From the NCBI RefSeq assembly GCF_020687785.1, contig NZ_JAJEWI010000005.1, positions 744,001 through 808,000 on the forward strand: 64,000 bases of DNA, in the 5' to 3' direction. The DNA is from Sphingopyxis yananensis (GTDB lineage Bacteria > Pseudomonadota > Alphaproteobacteria > Sphingomonadales > Sphingomonadaceae). Positions within the stretch are counted from its first letter, which is position 1. Every line of letters starts with the position of its first letter. Made by a program: the position numbers and the translations under genes. Below the pieces are notes generated by a model. That model saw only the letters and a list, made by a program, of their open reading frames with translations, was not told the origin of the DNA and ran no database searches. This document shows, one piece after another, positions 16,319 through 25,763 of this stretch.

Positions 16319-19300
16319 TTATCCCGCCTGCCGCGCCACCTTTCCTAGACCTTTGGACAGTTGTAACGCGCCATTCAGGCGCGCTGGCGCGCTAGCCCAG
16401 TCGCCGCTGATCGACAGCTTCATATCGGGGCGCAATTTGGCGCGGCCCTTGAGGCGTTCGACATAGGCAATCAGGCCGGGGATGTTGGCGAATTGATCGC
16501 CGTGGAAGCTGATGAGCGCGCCCTTGGTGCCAACGTCCAGCTTGGCGATGCCGGCTTGTTTGGCGTTGGCCTTGATTTCCATCAATTGAATGAGGTTCGA
16601 CGTTTCTTGGGGCAATGGGCCGAAACGGTCGATCATTTCAGCGGCGAACGCGTCCAGTCCGGCACGGTCTTCGGCGTCATTGAGGCGGCGATAGAGGGCC
16701 ATGCGCAGCGGCAGGTCAGGAACATAATCGTCGGGAATCAGGATTGGCGCATCGACGGTGATGACTGGCGACAAGGCTTCGCGTGGAGGGGCGACGCCTG
16801 CCCCCTCGGCCTTGGCGACGAGAATCGCTTCTTCGAGCATGGATTGATACAGTTCAAAGCCGACTTCGCGGATATGGCCGGATTGTTCATCGCCCACCAA
16901 ATTGCCAGCGCCGCGAATATCGAGGTCGTGACTGGCGAGTTGGAAGCCCGCGCCCAGCGTGTCGAGATCACCCAGCAATTTCAGACGCTTTTCGGCGGTG
17001 TCCGTCATCGCGCCGCCTTCGGCGGTGGTGAGATAGGCATAGGCCCGCGTTTTGCCGCGTCCGACACGGCCACGAAGCTGGTATAATTGCGCTAGGCCGA
17101 AGCGGTCGGCCCTGTGGATAACCAGCGTGTTGGCGCTGGGGATGTCGAGGCCGCTTTCGACGATGGTGGTCGATACCAGTACATCATATTTGCGGTCGTA
17201 AAAGGCGCTCATCCGCTCTTCGACTTCGGTGGGTGACATTTGGCCGTGGGCGACGACATATTTGATTTCGGGGATGCGGGTGCGCAGAAATTCTTCAATA
17301 TCCGGCAGGTCTTTGATACGCGGGGTGACGAAGAAGCTTTGGCCGCCGCGATCATGTTCGCGCAGCAAAGCCTCGCGGATCACCACGCCGTCCCATGGCG
17401 CGACATAGGTGCGCACGGCCAAACGGTCGACCGGCGGCGTTTGAATGACGCTGAGTTCGCGCAGGCCCGACATCGCCATTTGCAACGTGCGCGGAATGGG
17501 CGTGGCGGTGAGGGTGAGGACGTGGACGTCGGTTTTTAGCTGTTTTAGCCGTTCCTTGTGGACGACGCCAAAGCGTTGTTCTTCGTCGACGATTACGAGG
17601 CCGAGATTTTTGAAATCGACGGATTTGGCGATGACGGCATGGGTTCCAACGACGATGTCCATCGTGCCGTCCGCCAAACCATCGCGTGTTTTTTGCGCTT
17701 CGGAGGCAGGGACAAGGCGGGATAGGCGGCCGACATTGATCGGGAAGCCTTTGAATCGTTCAACGAAATTATTGAAATGTTGGCGGGCAAGCAAGGTGGT
17801 GGGCACGACCACGGCGACTTGTTGCCCCGCCATGGCCGCGACGCAGGCGGCGCGCAGCGCGACCTCCGTTTTGCCAAAGCCGACATCGCCGCAAACAAGG
17901 CGGTCCATCGGGCGGCCAGAGGCCAAATCGTCCAGCACATCGCCGATGGCGCGTTCTTGATCGTCGGTTTCTTGATAGGGGAAGCGGTCGGCAAAGGCGG
18001 GATAGCTGGTGTCGGCGGTCAGGACTTCGCCGCTGCGCAGCGCGCGCTGGGCAGCCGTGGCCAGCAATTCGCCCGCAATCTCGCGGATGCGCTCTTTCAT
18101 CCGCGCTTTGCGGCGCTGCCATGCTTCGCCGCCTAGCTTGTCCAGCCCGACGCCTTCGCTGTCGCCGCCGTAGCGGGACAGGACGTCGAGATTTTCGACG
18201 GGAACGTAGAGTTTGTCGCCGCCCTGATAGGTGAGCAAGACGCAGTCATGCGGGCTTTTGCCTACGGGGATGGAGGTGAGGCCTTCGTAGCGGCCCACGC
18301 CATGGTCTAGGTGGACGACGAGATCGCCGACCGACAATGTGGCAAGTTCCGCCAAGAAGGCGTCGGCGCTTTTGCGCTTTTTCTGGCGGCGCACCAAACG
18401 CTCGCCCAATATGTCTTGCTCGGTCAGCAGGCTGATGGCGTCGGTGGCAAAGCCATGATCCAGTGGCAAGACGACCATGGCGGTCGCGCCGCCCGCTTCG
18501 GCCGAGGCAAGCCCCAGCGCGCTTTGCCAATCATCGGCGGGGTGCAGGCTGGTGACGCCATGATCGCGCAGCAGGCCAGATAAACGGTCCCGCGCACCCG
18601 CGCTATAGCTGGCGATGATGGTGCGGCGTCCCGCGCGGCGTTCGTCCGACAGATGGTCGGCGACCATGTCATATATGTTCAGGTCGGCGGCGCGTTCGGG
18701 CGTGAAGTCGCGCGCGCTATGGCTTTCCATGTCGATGACCATGGGCGCGGGCGGTGTGTCGAAGGCGGTGACGATATGAATGGGGCGGGTGGCGGCCGCG
18801 TCATTCCATTCGGGCTGCGTCAGATAGAGAGCGTCGGGCGCGAGAGGGCGATAGCTGCCCGCTTGTTCCTGCGCGGCTTCGACACGGTTGGCGTGATAGT
18901 CTGTGATCGCTTCGAAACGGCTGTCGAGTGTGGCCTCGCTGCGCTGGCTGCGGAGGACGGGGGTGTCGGCGTCCAAATAATCGAACAGCGTCGCCAGCTT
19001 CTCTTCAAACATCGGCAGCCAATGGTCCATGCCCGCTTGGCGGCGACCCTCGCTGACGGCTTGATAGAGCGGGTCGCCGGTGGCTTGGGCACCGAAACGG
19101 TCGCGGTAGCGGCTGCGGAAACGCTTGATGCTATTTTCATCCAGCAAAGTTTCGGCGGCGGGCAGCAGCGACAGGCCCTTGGCGGGCGCAAGGCTGCGTT
19201 GGTCGGCGGTGTCGAACCAGCGAATCGATTCAATTTCGTCGCCAAAGAAGTCAACGCGCAGGCCATGCTGCTCGCCCGCCGCGAACAGATCGACGATGCT

Positions 19301-19813
19301 GCCGCGCACCGCAAATTCGCCTTGGTCGGCCACCGTGTCGACGCGGTTAAAGCCATTGGCGACCAGTAATTCGGCCAAAGCATCGCGGTCAATCCGCTGC
19401 CCCGCCGCTAAGGTGGTGGCGAGTTGGCGAATGCGGAAGGGCGTGAGCGTGCGCTGGGTGGCGGCGGCGATGGTGGTGAGGATAAGCTCGCCGCGTTTGG
19501 CGGGTTGTTGCAGCGCGGATAGCGTCGCCAGCCGGTCGGCGCTGATCCGCATGGATGGACCCGCACGGTCATAGGGCAAGCAGTCCCAAGCCGGAAAACG
19601 GTGGATGGTGAGATCCGGCGCAAAGAAAGGCGCGGCGTCGGCGATGGCCTGCATGGCGGCATCGTCGGTCGCGATATACAGCAGCCTTTTGCTGCTGGCG
19701 CGGGCCAGATCGGCCAGCAGCAACGGCAAAAAGCCGTCCGCCACTCTCGCAAGGGTTAGCGGCGCAGAGGCGCGGCCAATTTGGGCGAAAAGGTCGGCGG
19801 AGGCAGGCTTCAT
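16319..19813 (-). CDS. mfd: Transcription-repair coupling factor
   Basis: This 1164-residue DNA translocase removes RNA polymerase stalled at lesions and recruits UvrA. It has a UvrB-like N-terminal module, an RNA polymerase-interaction domain near residue 480-550 (VGDLVVHLDHGVGRYEGL), a helicase core with GDVGFGKT (642-649) and DEEQ (743-746), a QLRGRVGR motif VI, and a C-terminal TRCF domain. The start at 19813 overlaps the sdhE stop as ATGA, indicating coupling; a longer N-terminus would run into sdhE. Confidence 0.98.
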   Translation of the reverse strand: MKPASADLFAQIGRASAPLTLARVADGFLPLLLADLARASSKRLLYIATDDAAMQAIADAAPFFAPDLTIHRFPAWDCLPYDRAGPSMRISADRLATLSALQQPAKRGELILTTIAAATQRTLTPFRIRQLATTLAAGQRIDRDALAELLVANGFNRVDTVADQGEFAVRGSIVDLFAAGEQHGLRVDFFGDEIESIRWFDTADQRSLAPAKGLSLLPAAETLLDENSIKRFRSRYRDRFGAQATGDPLYQAVSEGRRQAGMDHWLPMFEEKLATLFDYLDADTPVLRSQRSEATLDSRFEAITDYHANRVEAAQEQAGSYRPLAPDALYLTQPEWNDAAATRPIHIVTAFDTPPAPMVIDMESHSARDFTPERAADLNIYDMVADHLSDERRAGRRTIIASYSAGARDRLSGLLRDHGVTSLHPADDWQSALGLASAEAGGATAMVVLPLDHGFATDAISLLTEQDILGERLVRRQKKRKSADAFLAELATLSVGDLVVHLDHGVGRYEGLTSIPVGKSPHDCVLLTYQGGDKLYVPVENLDVLSRYGGDSEGVGLDKLGGEAWQRRKARMKERIREIAGELLATAAQRALRSGEVLTADTSYPAFADRFPYQETDDQERAIGDVLDDLASGRPMDRLVCGDVGFGKTEVALRAACVAAMAGQQVAVVVPTTLLARQHFNNFVERFKGFPINVGRLSRLVPASEAQKTRDGLADGTMDIVVGTHAVIAKSVDFKNLGLVIVDEEQRFGVVHKERLKQLKTDVHVLTLTATPIPRTLQMAMSGLRELSVIQTPPVDRLAVRTYVAPWDGVVIREALLREHDRGGQSFFVTPRIKDLPDIEEFLRTRIPEIKYVVAHGQMSPTEVEERMSAFYDRKYDVLVSTTIVESGLDIPSANTLVIHRADRFGLAQLYQLRGRVGRGKTRAYAYLTTAEGGAMTDTAEKRLKLLGDLDTLGAGFQLASHDLDIRGAGNLVGDEQSGHIREVGFELYQSMLEEAILVAKAEGAGVAPPREALSPVITVDAPILIPDDYVPDLPLRMALYRRLNDAEDRAGLDAFAAEMIDRFGPLPQETSNLIQLMEIKANAKQAGIAKLDVGTKGALISFHGDQFANIPGLIAYVERLKGRAKLRPDMKLSISGDWASAPARLNGALQLSKGLGKVARQAG

Positions 19814-20070
19814 GGCAGCGGGATATAATCCAATTTGCGCATGGCAGCGATCATTTCGGGGTTGTTCAAATGTTCGGGCGGTTCGCCCACATTCATGGCC
19901 CAAGCCATGATGTCCACATCATCTTCTTCGCAAACCGCTTCGAACCAGACGAGCTGATTTTCATCAAAGGTCGGACCATAGCGGTCGAAAAAGCCGCCGA
20001 TCATATAGTCGGCCTCGCGGGTGCCACGGTGCCAAGCGCGGAATTTCAGGCGTTTCAGGCGGTCGTTCAT
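19810..20070 (-). CDS. sdhE: Succinate dehydrogenase assembly factor SdhE (flavinylation factor)
   Basis: This 86-residue protein has RGTRE (15-19) at the position of the family's conserved RGxxE, followed by DYMIGGFFDRYGP and the acidic DDVDIMAW segment. SdhE helps attach FAD covalently to SdhA. The start ATG 20070 has AAGG upstream and gives the usual length. Its stop overlaps the mfd start, and it diverges from recG across 100 bp. The sdhE-mfd pair facing recG is a conserved alphaproteobacterial arrangement. Confidence 0.92.
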   Translation of the reverse strand: MNDRLKRLKFRAWHRGTREADYMIGGFFDRYGPTFDENQLVWFEAVCEEDDVDIMAWAMNVGEPPEHLNNPEMIAAMRKLDYIPLP

Positions 20071-20170
20071 GCAGGGCCTTTTAGTCGGATCGCTGAGACT
20101 ATCAACGCACAAGCGGCAATAAGTTTCGCGGCTGTTATTTTCGCGGTCTTGCGCTAGACATCGGGCCATC

Positions 20171-22240
20171 ATGCGACCCGAAATTTTGAACCCTTTATTT
20201 GCCGCCCTGACCGACCTGAAGGGCGTTGGCCCGCAACTGGCCAAGCCCCTTGCGCGATTGGGATTGGAAACGGTGGCGGACGCGCTGTTTCATTTGCCGA
20301 CCGGCCTGATTAGCCGCGTTCCGCTGGACTGTTTGGAGCAGGGGCAGGCAGGCCAAGTGGTGATTGTCGAGGTGACGGCACAGGATTATCGGCCAGGCCG
20401 CAGTCCGCGCGCACCCTTTGGTGTCGATGCGGTGGATGCGGCGGGCGATCATGTGCGGTTGGTTTATTTTGGGCGCACGGCGGGCTTGGCGAAAAAATTG
20501 TTTCCGCTGGGCGAAAAACGGCGGGTGTCGGGGCGGCTCGATCAATTTGGCGATATGTGGCAAATTGTGCACCCCGACCATGTCAGCGAAATTGGCGAGG
20601 GCGCGGCCCCGATTGCGATGCAGGAGGCGGTCTATCCGCTGACCGAGGGGCTGACCAATGCGCGGCTGTCGGGCCTGATGCAGATGGCCTTGGAACGGCG
20701 GCCCGAATTTCAGGAATGGATTACGCCGTCGATGGTGGCGGGTCATGGATGGCCGAATTGGCATGACGCGATGGGCCGCGCGCACCAAAGCCCGCATGAT
20801 GCACCGGCGCGGGATCGGCTGGCTTATGACGAGATTTTCGCCAGCCAAGTGGCGTTGATGCTGATCCGGCAAAGCCTGAAGAATCGCCGTGGCCGCGCGA
20901 TTATGGGCGACGGGCGCTTGGTGCAGGCTTTGCAATTGCCGTTCGGTTTGACGGGGGCACAGGAACGGGTGGGCCGCGAAATCAGCGTCGATATGGCCCG
21001 CGACACACCGATGCTGCGCATGTTGCAGGGTGATGTTGGCAGTGGCAAAACTTTGGTGGCCTTGCGCGCCATGTTGACGGCGGTGGAGGCGGGGACGCAG
21101 GCGGCCTTGCTGGCCCCAACCGAGATTTTGGCGCGCCAACATTTGGCGTCCCTGCAAAGCATGTTGGCGGGGTTGCCAGTGAATATCGCCATATTGACGG
21201 GCCGCGACAAAGGCAAAGCCCGCGAAGCGACGCTGATGGGCTTGGCGGATGGCAGCATTCATATTTTGGTGGGCACCCATGCGATTTTCCAAGAATCGGT
21301 GCAATATCGTGACCTGAGCTTGGTGGTGGTGGATGAACAGCATCGTTTCGGTGTGGCCCAGCGGTTGATGTTGACGGACAAGGCCCAGCGTCCCCCGCAT
21401 TTGCTGGTGATGACGGCGACACCGATCCCGCGCACTTTGTTGCTGGCCAATCATGGCGAGATGGATGTGTCGCGGCTGGATGAAATGCCGCCGGGACGCA
21501 CGCCTGTGGATACCCGCGTGATCAGCATTGAGCGGTTGGACGAAGTGGCGGATGGGCTGGCGCGGCATTTGCAAAAGGGTGAGCAAGCCTATTGGGTGTG
21601 CCCCTTGGTGGCGGAGAGTGAAAAGTTGGATTTGACCGCCGCCGAAGACCGCGCCGAATATTTGCGGGCGCGGCTGGGCAGTGAACGTGTCGGCTTGGTG
21701 CATGGCAAGATGAAAGGGCCGGAAAAAGACGCGGTGATGTCGCGTTTTGAGGCGGGCGAGATTGGCGTTTTGGTCGCGACGACGGTGATTGAAGTGGGCG
21801 TCAATGTGCCCAATTCAAGCCTGATGGTGGTGGAACATGCGGATCGATTTGGCTTGGCGCAATTGCACCAATTGCGCGGGCGTGTGGGGCGCGGAACAGC
21901 GAAAAGCGTCTGTTTGTTACTGCGTTCCCAAAATCTGAGCGAGACGGCGCGGGAACGCTTGGCCTTGATGCGCGATACCAATGACGGCTTTGTGATTGCG
22001 GAAAAAGATTTGGAATTGCGCGGCGGCGGAGAATTGCTGGGGCTGAAGCAATCGGGGGATGCCGATTATCGCCTGTCGACCGCGGAACAATTGCAGCGAT
22101 TATTGCCCGCCGCCCATGATGATGCGCGCTTGTTCGTTGAGCAAGATGGCGGGATGGACGGAAAACGCGGTGGACCGGTGCGCGATTGCCTATATCTGTT
22201 CCGCCGTGATGCGGCGATACCGTTGCTGCGCAGCGGCTAG
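20171..22240 (+). CDS. recG: ATP-dependent DNA helicase RecG
   Basis: This 689-residue branch-migration helicase reverses stalled replication forks. The N-terminal wedge domain is followed by Walker A GDVGSGKT (287-294), DEQH (388-391), TATPIPRT and QLRGRVGRG. The C-terminal ELRGGGELLGLKQSG matches the RecG tail. Length is normal. The first residues (LFAALTDLKGVGPQLAKPLARLG) are the typical RecG start. Confidence 0.98.
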   Translation: MRPEILNPLFAALTDLKGVGPQLAKPLARLGLETVADALFHLPTGLISRVPLDCLEQGQAGQVVIVEVTAQDYRPGRSPRAPFGVDAVDAAGDHVRLVYFGRTAGLAKKLFPLGEKRRVSGRLDQFGDMWQIVHPDHVSEIGEGAAPIAMQEAVYPLTEGLTNARLSGLMQMALERRPEFQEWITPSMVAGHGWPNWHDAMGRAHQSPHDAPARDRLAYDEIFASQVALMLIRQSLKNRRGRAIMGDGRLVQALQLPFGLTGAQERVGREISVDMARDTPMLRMLQGDVGSGKTLVALRAMLTAVEAGTQAALLAPTEILARQHLASLQSMLAGLPVNIAILTGRDKGKAREATLMGLADGSIHILVGTHAIFQESVQYRDLSLVVVDEQHRFGVAQRLMLTDKAQRPPHLLVMTATPIPRTLLLANHGEMDVSRLDEMPPGRTPVDTRVISIERLDEVADGLARHLQKGEQAYWVCPLVAESEKLDLTAAEDRAEYLRARLGSERVGLVHGKMKGPEKDAVMSRFEAGEIGVLVATTVIEVGVNVPNSSLMVVEHADRFGLAQLHQLRGRVGRGTAKSVCLLLRSQNLSETARERLALMRDTNDGFVIAEKDLELRGGGELLGLKQSGDADYRLSTAEQLQRLLPAAHDDARLFVEQDGGMDGKRGGPVRDCLYLFRRDAAIPLLRSG

Positions 22241-22282
22241 GGGTGCGGCGCGGCGAGCTTGGGAAATGGGATGCAGGCGGCG

Positions 22283-22645
22283 TTACGACGCGCTGGGTGT
22301 ATCCGAGTCCGTATCGACCTTGACGCCCATGGCGCGCAGCAAAGGTAGATAGTCTTTTTCGTCAATTGGGTCGTCAAATTGCGTGCCAGATTTCCCGCTG
22401 ATCGACCAGATCACCTTGGCAGAGCGCGCACCCAAAATGGGCAGGCGAAAGATTAATTTGTCATCCAGTTCAAAGGCCTGTGGATAGCGGACCAGCAAGC
22501 CGTCATTGCTGATGTTAACACAGGTAGCGATGTCTTGGCGGCCGTCGGGCAGGTCGAACGACAGGCGGAAATAGACATCGCTGCGTTTGGTGCCGCGCTG
22601 ATCCAGCCCCATATAATTTGGCGTTTTGGTGTCGGATTTGCGCAT
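22283..22645 (-). CDS. PilZ domain protein
   Basis: About 120 residues form a single PilZ domain. The c-di-GMP-binding signatures are present: RxxxR at 17-21 (RGTKR) and NxSxxG at 44-49 (NISNDG). No effector domain is attached, so it may act as a c-di-GMP adaptor. The start is uncertain: ATG 22645 sits right beside a GC-rich hairpin, and an in-frame TTG at 22660 lies inside it. The only candidate ribosome-binding site, GGGGG, is in the hairpin arm. It lies downstream of tyrS on the same strand. Confidence 0.85.
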   Translation of the reverse strand: MRKSDTKTPNYMGLDQRGTKRSDVYFRLSFDLPDGRQDIATCVNISNDGLLVRYPQAFELDDKLIFRLPILGARSAKVIWSISGKSGTQFDDPIDEKDYLPLLRAMGVKVDTDSDTPSAS

Positions 22646-22685
22646 GAAAAACCCCCGCAATTCGTTAAACGGCGGGGGCTTTTTA
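22646..22685 (-). terminator. GC-rich hairpin between tyrS and pilZ; terminator or translational control element
   Basis: CCCCCGC (22652-22658) pairs with GCGGGGG (22672-22678), with A5 on the low-coordinate side and C-T5 on the other. On the minus strand it terminates tyrS transcripts, and its T run directly abuts the pilZ ATG. On the plus strand it could also terminate. Confidence 0.7.
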
Positions 22686-22727
22686 CGCCATTTTTCAGGG
22701 CTTGGTTAGCCCCAAAAATGCTTCGCT

Positions 22728-23954
22728 TTAACGGTTAATTAAACCGTGCTTCTTGGCGCCAAGGCTGAGCGTGATCGGTTGGTCGGCGGGTTGGATGACC
22801 AGTGTCGCATCCTTGACCACGTCGCCGTTCAGCTTGACGGCACCTTCGTCCAATTTGCGGCGCGCTTCTTTGTTGGAGGCCACAAAACCCAAATCGCGCA
22901 GCGCGTCGAGGATGCGGATACCATCTGCGCCAGCGCTGATTTGCGGCAGGTCGCCGCCAATATGGCCTTGTTCAAAGGTTTGCTGCGCGGTTGCTGCGGC
23001 TGTTGCCGCCGCCTCGGTGCCGCGGCACAGGCTGGTGGCTTCGTTGGCGAGGATTTTCTTCGCTTCGTTAATGTCTGCGCCTTCGAGCGATTCCAATCGC
23101 GCGATTTCGTCCAATGGCAAATCGGTGAACAAACGCAGGAAGCGGCCAACATCGCGGTCGTCGCAATTGCGCCAAAACTGCCAATAATCATAATCCGGCA
23201 ATTGGGCGGGATTCAGCCAGATAGCGCCCGATGCCGTCTTGCCCATTTTGGTGCCAGCGGCGGTGGTGAGCAATGGGGTGGTCAAGCCGAATAATTGGCT
23301 GCCGTCCATACGCCGGCCCAATTCCATGCCATTGACGATATTGCCCCATTGGTCAGAGCCGCCCATTTGCAGGCGCATGCCCATTTTCTGGGACAAGTAG
23401 CGGAAGTCATATCCCTGAAGAATCATGTAGTTGAATTCAAGGAAGGTCATCGGCTGTTCGCGTTCCAGACGCAATTTTACCGAATCAAAGGTCAGCATAC
23501 GGTTGATGGTGAAATGGGTGCCAACCTCTTGCAGCAATTGGATATAACCCAATTGGCTCAGCCAGTCGTGGTTGTTGACCATGACAGCATCGGTTGGGCC
23601 GTCGCCAAAGGTAAGAAATTGTTTGAAGATACTGAAAATAGATTGGATGTTGGATTCGATGGTGTCTTGCGAAAGCATCTTGCGGCTTTCGTCGCGGCCC
23701 GTTGGGTCGCCAATATGCGTGGTTCCGCCGCCCATCAGGACGATCGGTTTGTGGCCCGTTTGCTGCAAACGGCGGAGCATCATGATCTGGACGAGGCTGC
23801 CGACGTGAAGGCTGGGGGCCGTCGCGTCAAAGCCAATATATCCTGGCACAATCTGTTTCGCGGCAAGCGCATCTAGGCCTTCCGCGTCCGTGGTCTGGTG
23901 GATATAGCCGCGTTCATCGAGAACGCGCAGCAGATCAGATGTGTAGCTAGTCAT
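22728..23954 (-). CDS. tyrS: Tyrosyl-tRNA synthetase
   Basis: This 408-residue class I synthetase charges tRNA-Tyr. It has HVGS (50-53) as the HIGH-type motif, a DQWGN tyrosine-site segment (201-205), KMGKT (236-240) as the KMSKS equivalent, and a C-terminal S4 RNA-binding domain ([21 protein letters not shown]). I start at ATG 23954, which gives the usual [10 protein letters not shown]-terminus. No Shine-Dalgarno sequence is visible. The divergent DOMON-like gene begins only 32 bp away. Confidence 0.97.
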   Translation of the reverse strand: MTSYTSDLLRVLDERGYIHQTTDAEGLDALAAKQIVPGYIGFDATAPSLHVGSLVQIMMLRRLQQTGHKPIVLMGGGTTHIGDPTGRDESRKMLSQDTIESNIQSIFSIFKQFLTFGDGPTDAVMVNNHDWLSQLGYIQLLQEVGTHFTINRMLTFDSVKLRLEREQPMTFLEFNYMILQGYDFRYLSQKMGMRLQMGGSDQWGNIVNGMELGRRMDGSQLFGLTTPLLTTAAGTKMGKTASGAIWLNPAQLPDYDYWQFWRNCDDRDVGRFLRLFTDLPLDEIARLESLEGADINEAKKILANEATSLCRGTEAAATAAATAQQTFEQGHIGGDLPQISAGADGIRILDALRDLGFVASNKEARRKLDEGAVKLNGDVVKDATLVIQPADQPITLSLGAKKHGLINR

Positions 23955-23986
23955 AATGGCGGCGCGCATAGCATGGAGTGAAGCAA

Positions 23987-24523
23987 ATGAGTAGGGTGAT
24001 CGCGACAGGGAATTTGTGGGCCCATCCTGATACGCCTTGCGAATGGCTGTCGGATATCATGGTCACGGTGACGGATGACGGCGATGCGCTGACCATCGCT
24101 TATCATGTCGTGGGCGAAATTGATGACGTGAAATTGCCGGAACACCCATCGGCCCAGCGCAAAGATGAGCTGTGGAAAACCACTTGTTTTGAAGCGTTTC
24201 TGGGCTTTGACGATGGCAGCTATGCCGAATATAATTTTGCGCCAGCGGGGGATTGGGCGGGCTATCGTTTTAGTGGATATCGCGAGGGCGTGACGAATTT
24301 AGACGTGCCAGCGCCGGAAATCAGCGCCGAGGGCAATGATTATATGCTGTTGATTACCGCAAAAATCGCCAAGCCCGATCAGCCGATGGCACGCTTGGGA
24401 CTAGCGGCGGTGATTGAGGATTGGGACGGCGAGAAAAGCTATTGGGCGCTGCGGCACCCATCGGAAAAGCCCGATTTCCATCATGCCGATTGCTTTGCGA
24501 TCACGCTTGCGGCAGGCCAATGA
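23987..24523 (+). CDS. DOMON-like domain protein
   Basis: A 178-residue protein starts at ATG 23987, eight bases after GGAG. The sequence ([15 protein letters not shown], then [40 protein letters not shown]) fits the DOMON-like fold, an immunoglobulin-type sandwich that in relatives binds heme or sugars. No Met/His pair of a cytochrome DOMON is obvious and no signal peptide is present, so sugar binding is more likely; this is inference. It ends one base before the NamZ-like gene starts, so the two form an operon. Confidence 0.8.
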   Translation: MSRVIATGNLWAHPDTPCEWLSDIMVTVTDDGDALTIAYHVVGEIDDVKLPEHPSAQRKDELWKTTCFEAFLGFDDGSYAEYNFAPAGDWAGYRFSGYREGVTNLDVPAPEISAEGNDYMLLITAKIAKPDQPMARLGLAAVIEDWDGEKSYWALRHPSEKPDFHHADCFAITLAAGQ

Positions 24524-24524
24524 C

Positions 24525-25730
24525 ATGATAGTTCACTTCGGTATTGATCGCCTGATTTCCGATGCGGCTTTGCGCGCCCCCTTAGAAGGCAAGCGTGTGG
24601 CTTTGCTGGCGCACCCCGCATCCGTGACGGCGGATTTGACGCATAGCGTGGATGCGCTGTTCGCGGCGGGGGTGAATGTCACCGCGCTCTTTGGCCCGCA
24701 GCATGGTGTGCGCGGCGATTTACAAGATAATATGATGGAATCGCCGGATTATACCGATCCGGTTTATGGCATTCCTTGCTTCAGTCTTTATGGCGAAGTG
24801 CGCCGTCCGACCGATGCGTCGATGGATACATTCGACGTGTTGTTGGTCGATCTGCAGGATTTGGGCTGCCGTATTTATACCTTCATTACCACGCTGCTCT
24901 ATGTGATGCAGGCGGCGGAGCAGCATGGGAAATCGGTGTGGGTGTTGGACCGCCCCAATCCCGCAGGCCGTCCGGTGGAAGGGAATCGGCTGGAGGCGGG
25001 CTGGGAAAGCTTTGTCGGCGCGGGGCCGATGGTGATGCGGCATGGCCTGACGATGGGCGAAATGGGCCGCTGGTTTCAGCAGCATTTCGGCCTGAATTTG
25101 GATTATCATGTGGTGCAAATGCGAGGGTGGCAGCCGGATGGTGCGGGCTTTGGCTGGCCCACGGACCGCGCTTGGGTGAACCCCAGCCCCAATGCGCCCA
25201 ATGTGAATATGGCGCGCGCCTATGCGGGCACAGTGATGGTCGAAGGCGCGACATTGAGTGAAGGGCGCGGCACGACGCGGCCTTTGGAATTGTTCGGCGC
25301 GCCCGATGTTGATGCGCGCGCGGTCATTGCGGAAATGCAGCGGATTGCGCCCGAATGGCTGGCAGGGTGCAAGCTGCGTGATATTTGGTTTGAACCGACC
25401 TTCCACAAACATATGGGCAAGCTGAATAGCGGGGTTCATATTCATGCCGATGGTCCATGGTATGACCATGCGGCTTTCCGCCCGTGGCGGGTGCAGGCGC
25501 TGGGATTTAAGGCCATTCGCAGCCTTTATCCCGACTATGTGCTGTGGCGCGGTAAAGATTTTAAATATGAATATACCGATGATGTGCTGGCGATTGATGT
25601 GATCAATGGGTCGACCAAATTGCGCGAATGGGTGGATGATCGGACGTCGACGCCCGCCGATTTGGACGCATGGGCGGCGCCGGATGAGCAAAGCTGGCGC
25701 GACGAAATTGCGCCGCTGCTGCTATATTGA
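24525..25730 (+). CDS. DUF1343 / NamZ-like exo-beta-N-acetylmuramidase family protein
   Basis: This 401-residue protein matches DUF1343 throughout: VALLAHPASVTADLTHSVDALF, FGPQHGVRGDLQDNM, SLYGEVRRPT, DVLLVDLQDLGCRIYTFITTLLYVMQAA, WVLDRPNPAGR. NamZ of Bacillus subtilis, from this family, removes terminal MurNAc from peptidoglycan fragments. That suggests cell-wall recycling, but this copy has no obvious signal peptide, so a cytoplasmic role on imported muropeptides is possible. The start follows the DOMON-like stop by one base. A strong terminator follows. Confidence 0.88.
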   Translation: MIVHFGIDRLISDAALRAPLEGKRVALLAHPASVTADLTHSVDALFAAGVNVTALFGPQHGVRGDLQDNMMESPDYTDPVYGIPCFSLYGEVRRPTDASMDTFDVLLVDLQDLGCRIYTFITTLLYVMQAAEQHGKSVWVLDRPNPAGRPVEGNRLEAGWESFVGAGPMVMRHGLTMGEMGRWFQQHFGLNLDYHVVQMRGWQPDGAGFGWPTDRAWVNPSPNAPNVNMARAYAGTVMVEGATLSEGRGTTRPLELFGAPDVDARAVIAEMQRIAPEWLAGCKLRDIWFEPTFHKHMGKLNSGVHIHADGPWYDHAAFRPWRVQALGFKAIRSLYPDYVLWRGKDFKYEYTDDVLAIDVINGSTKLREWVDDRTSTPADLDAWAAPDEQSWRDEIAPLLLY

Positions 25731-25736
25731 TGGACA

Positions 25737-25763
25737 AGGGCGGGGCGCACACCCCGCCTTTTT
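25737..25763 (+). terminator. Rho-independent terminator after the NamZ-like gene
   Basis: GGCGGGG (25739-25745) pairs with CCCCGCC (25752-25758), with a 6-nt loop, followed by TTTTT. It ends exactly at the stop codon of the convergent Amj-like gene. Confidence 0.85.

Noticed and set aside
20195..21703. 502-codon open frame antisense to recG
   Set aside because: Shadow of recG; no independent support.
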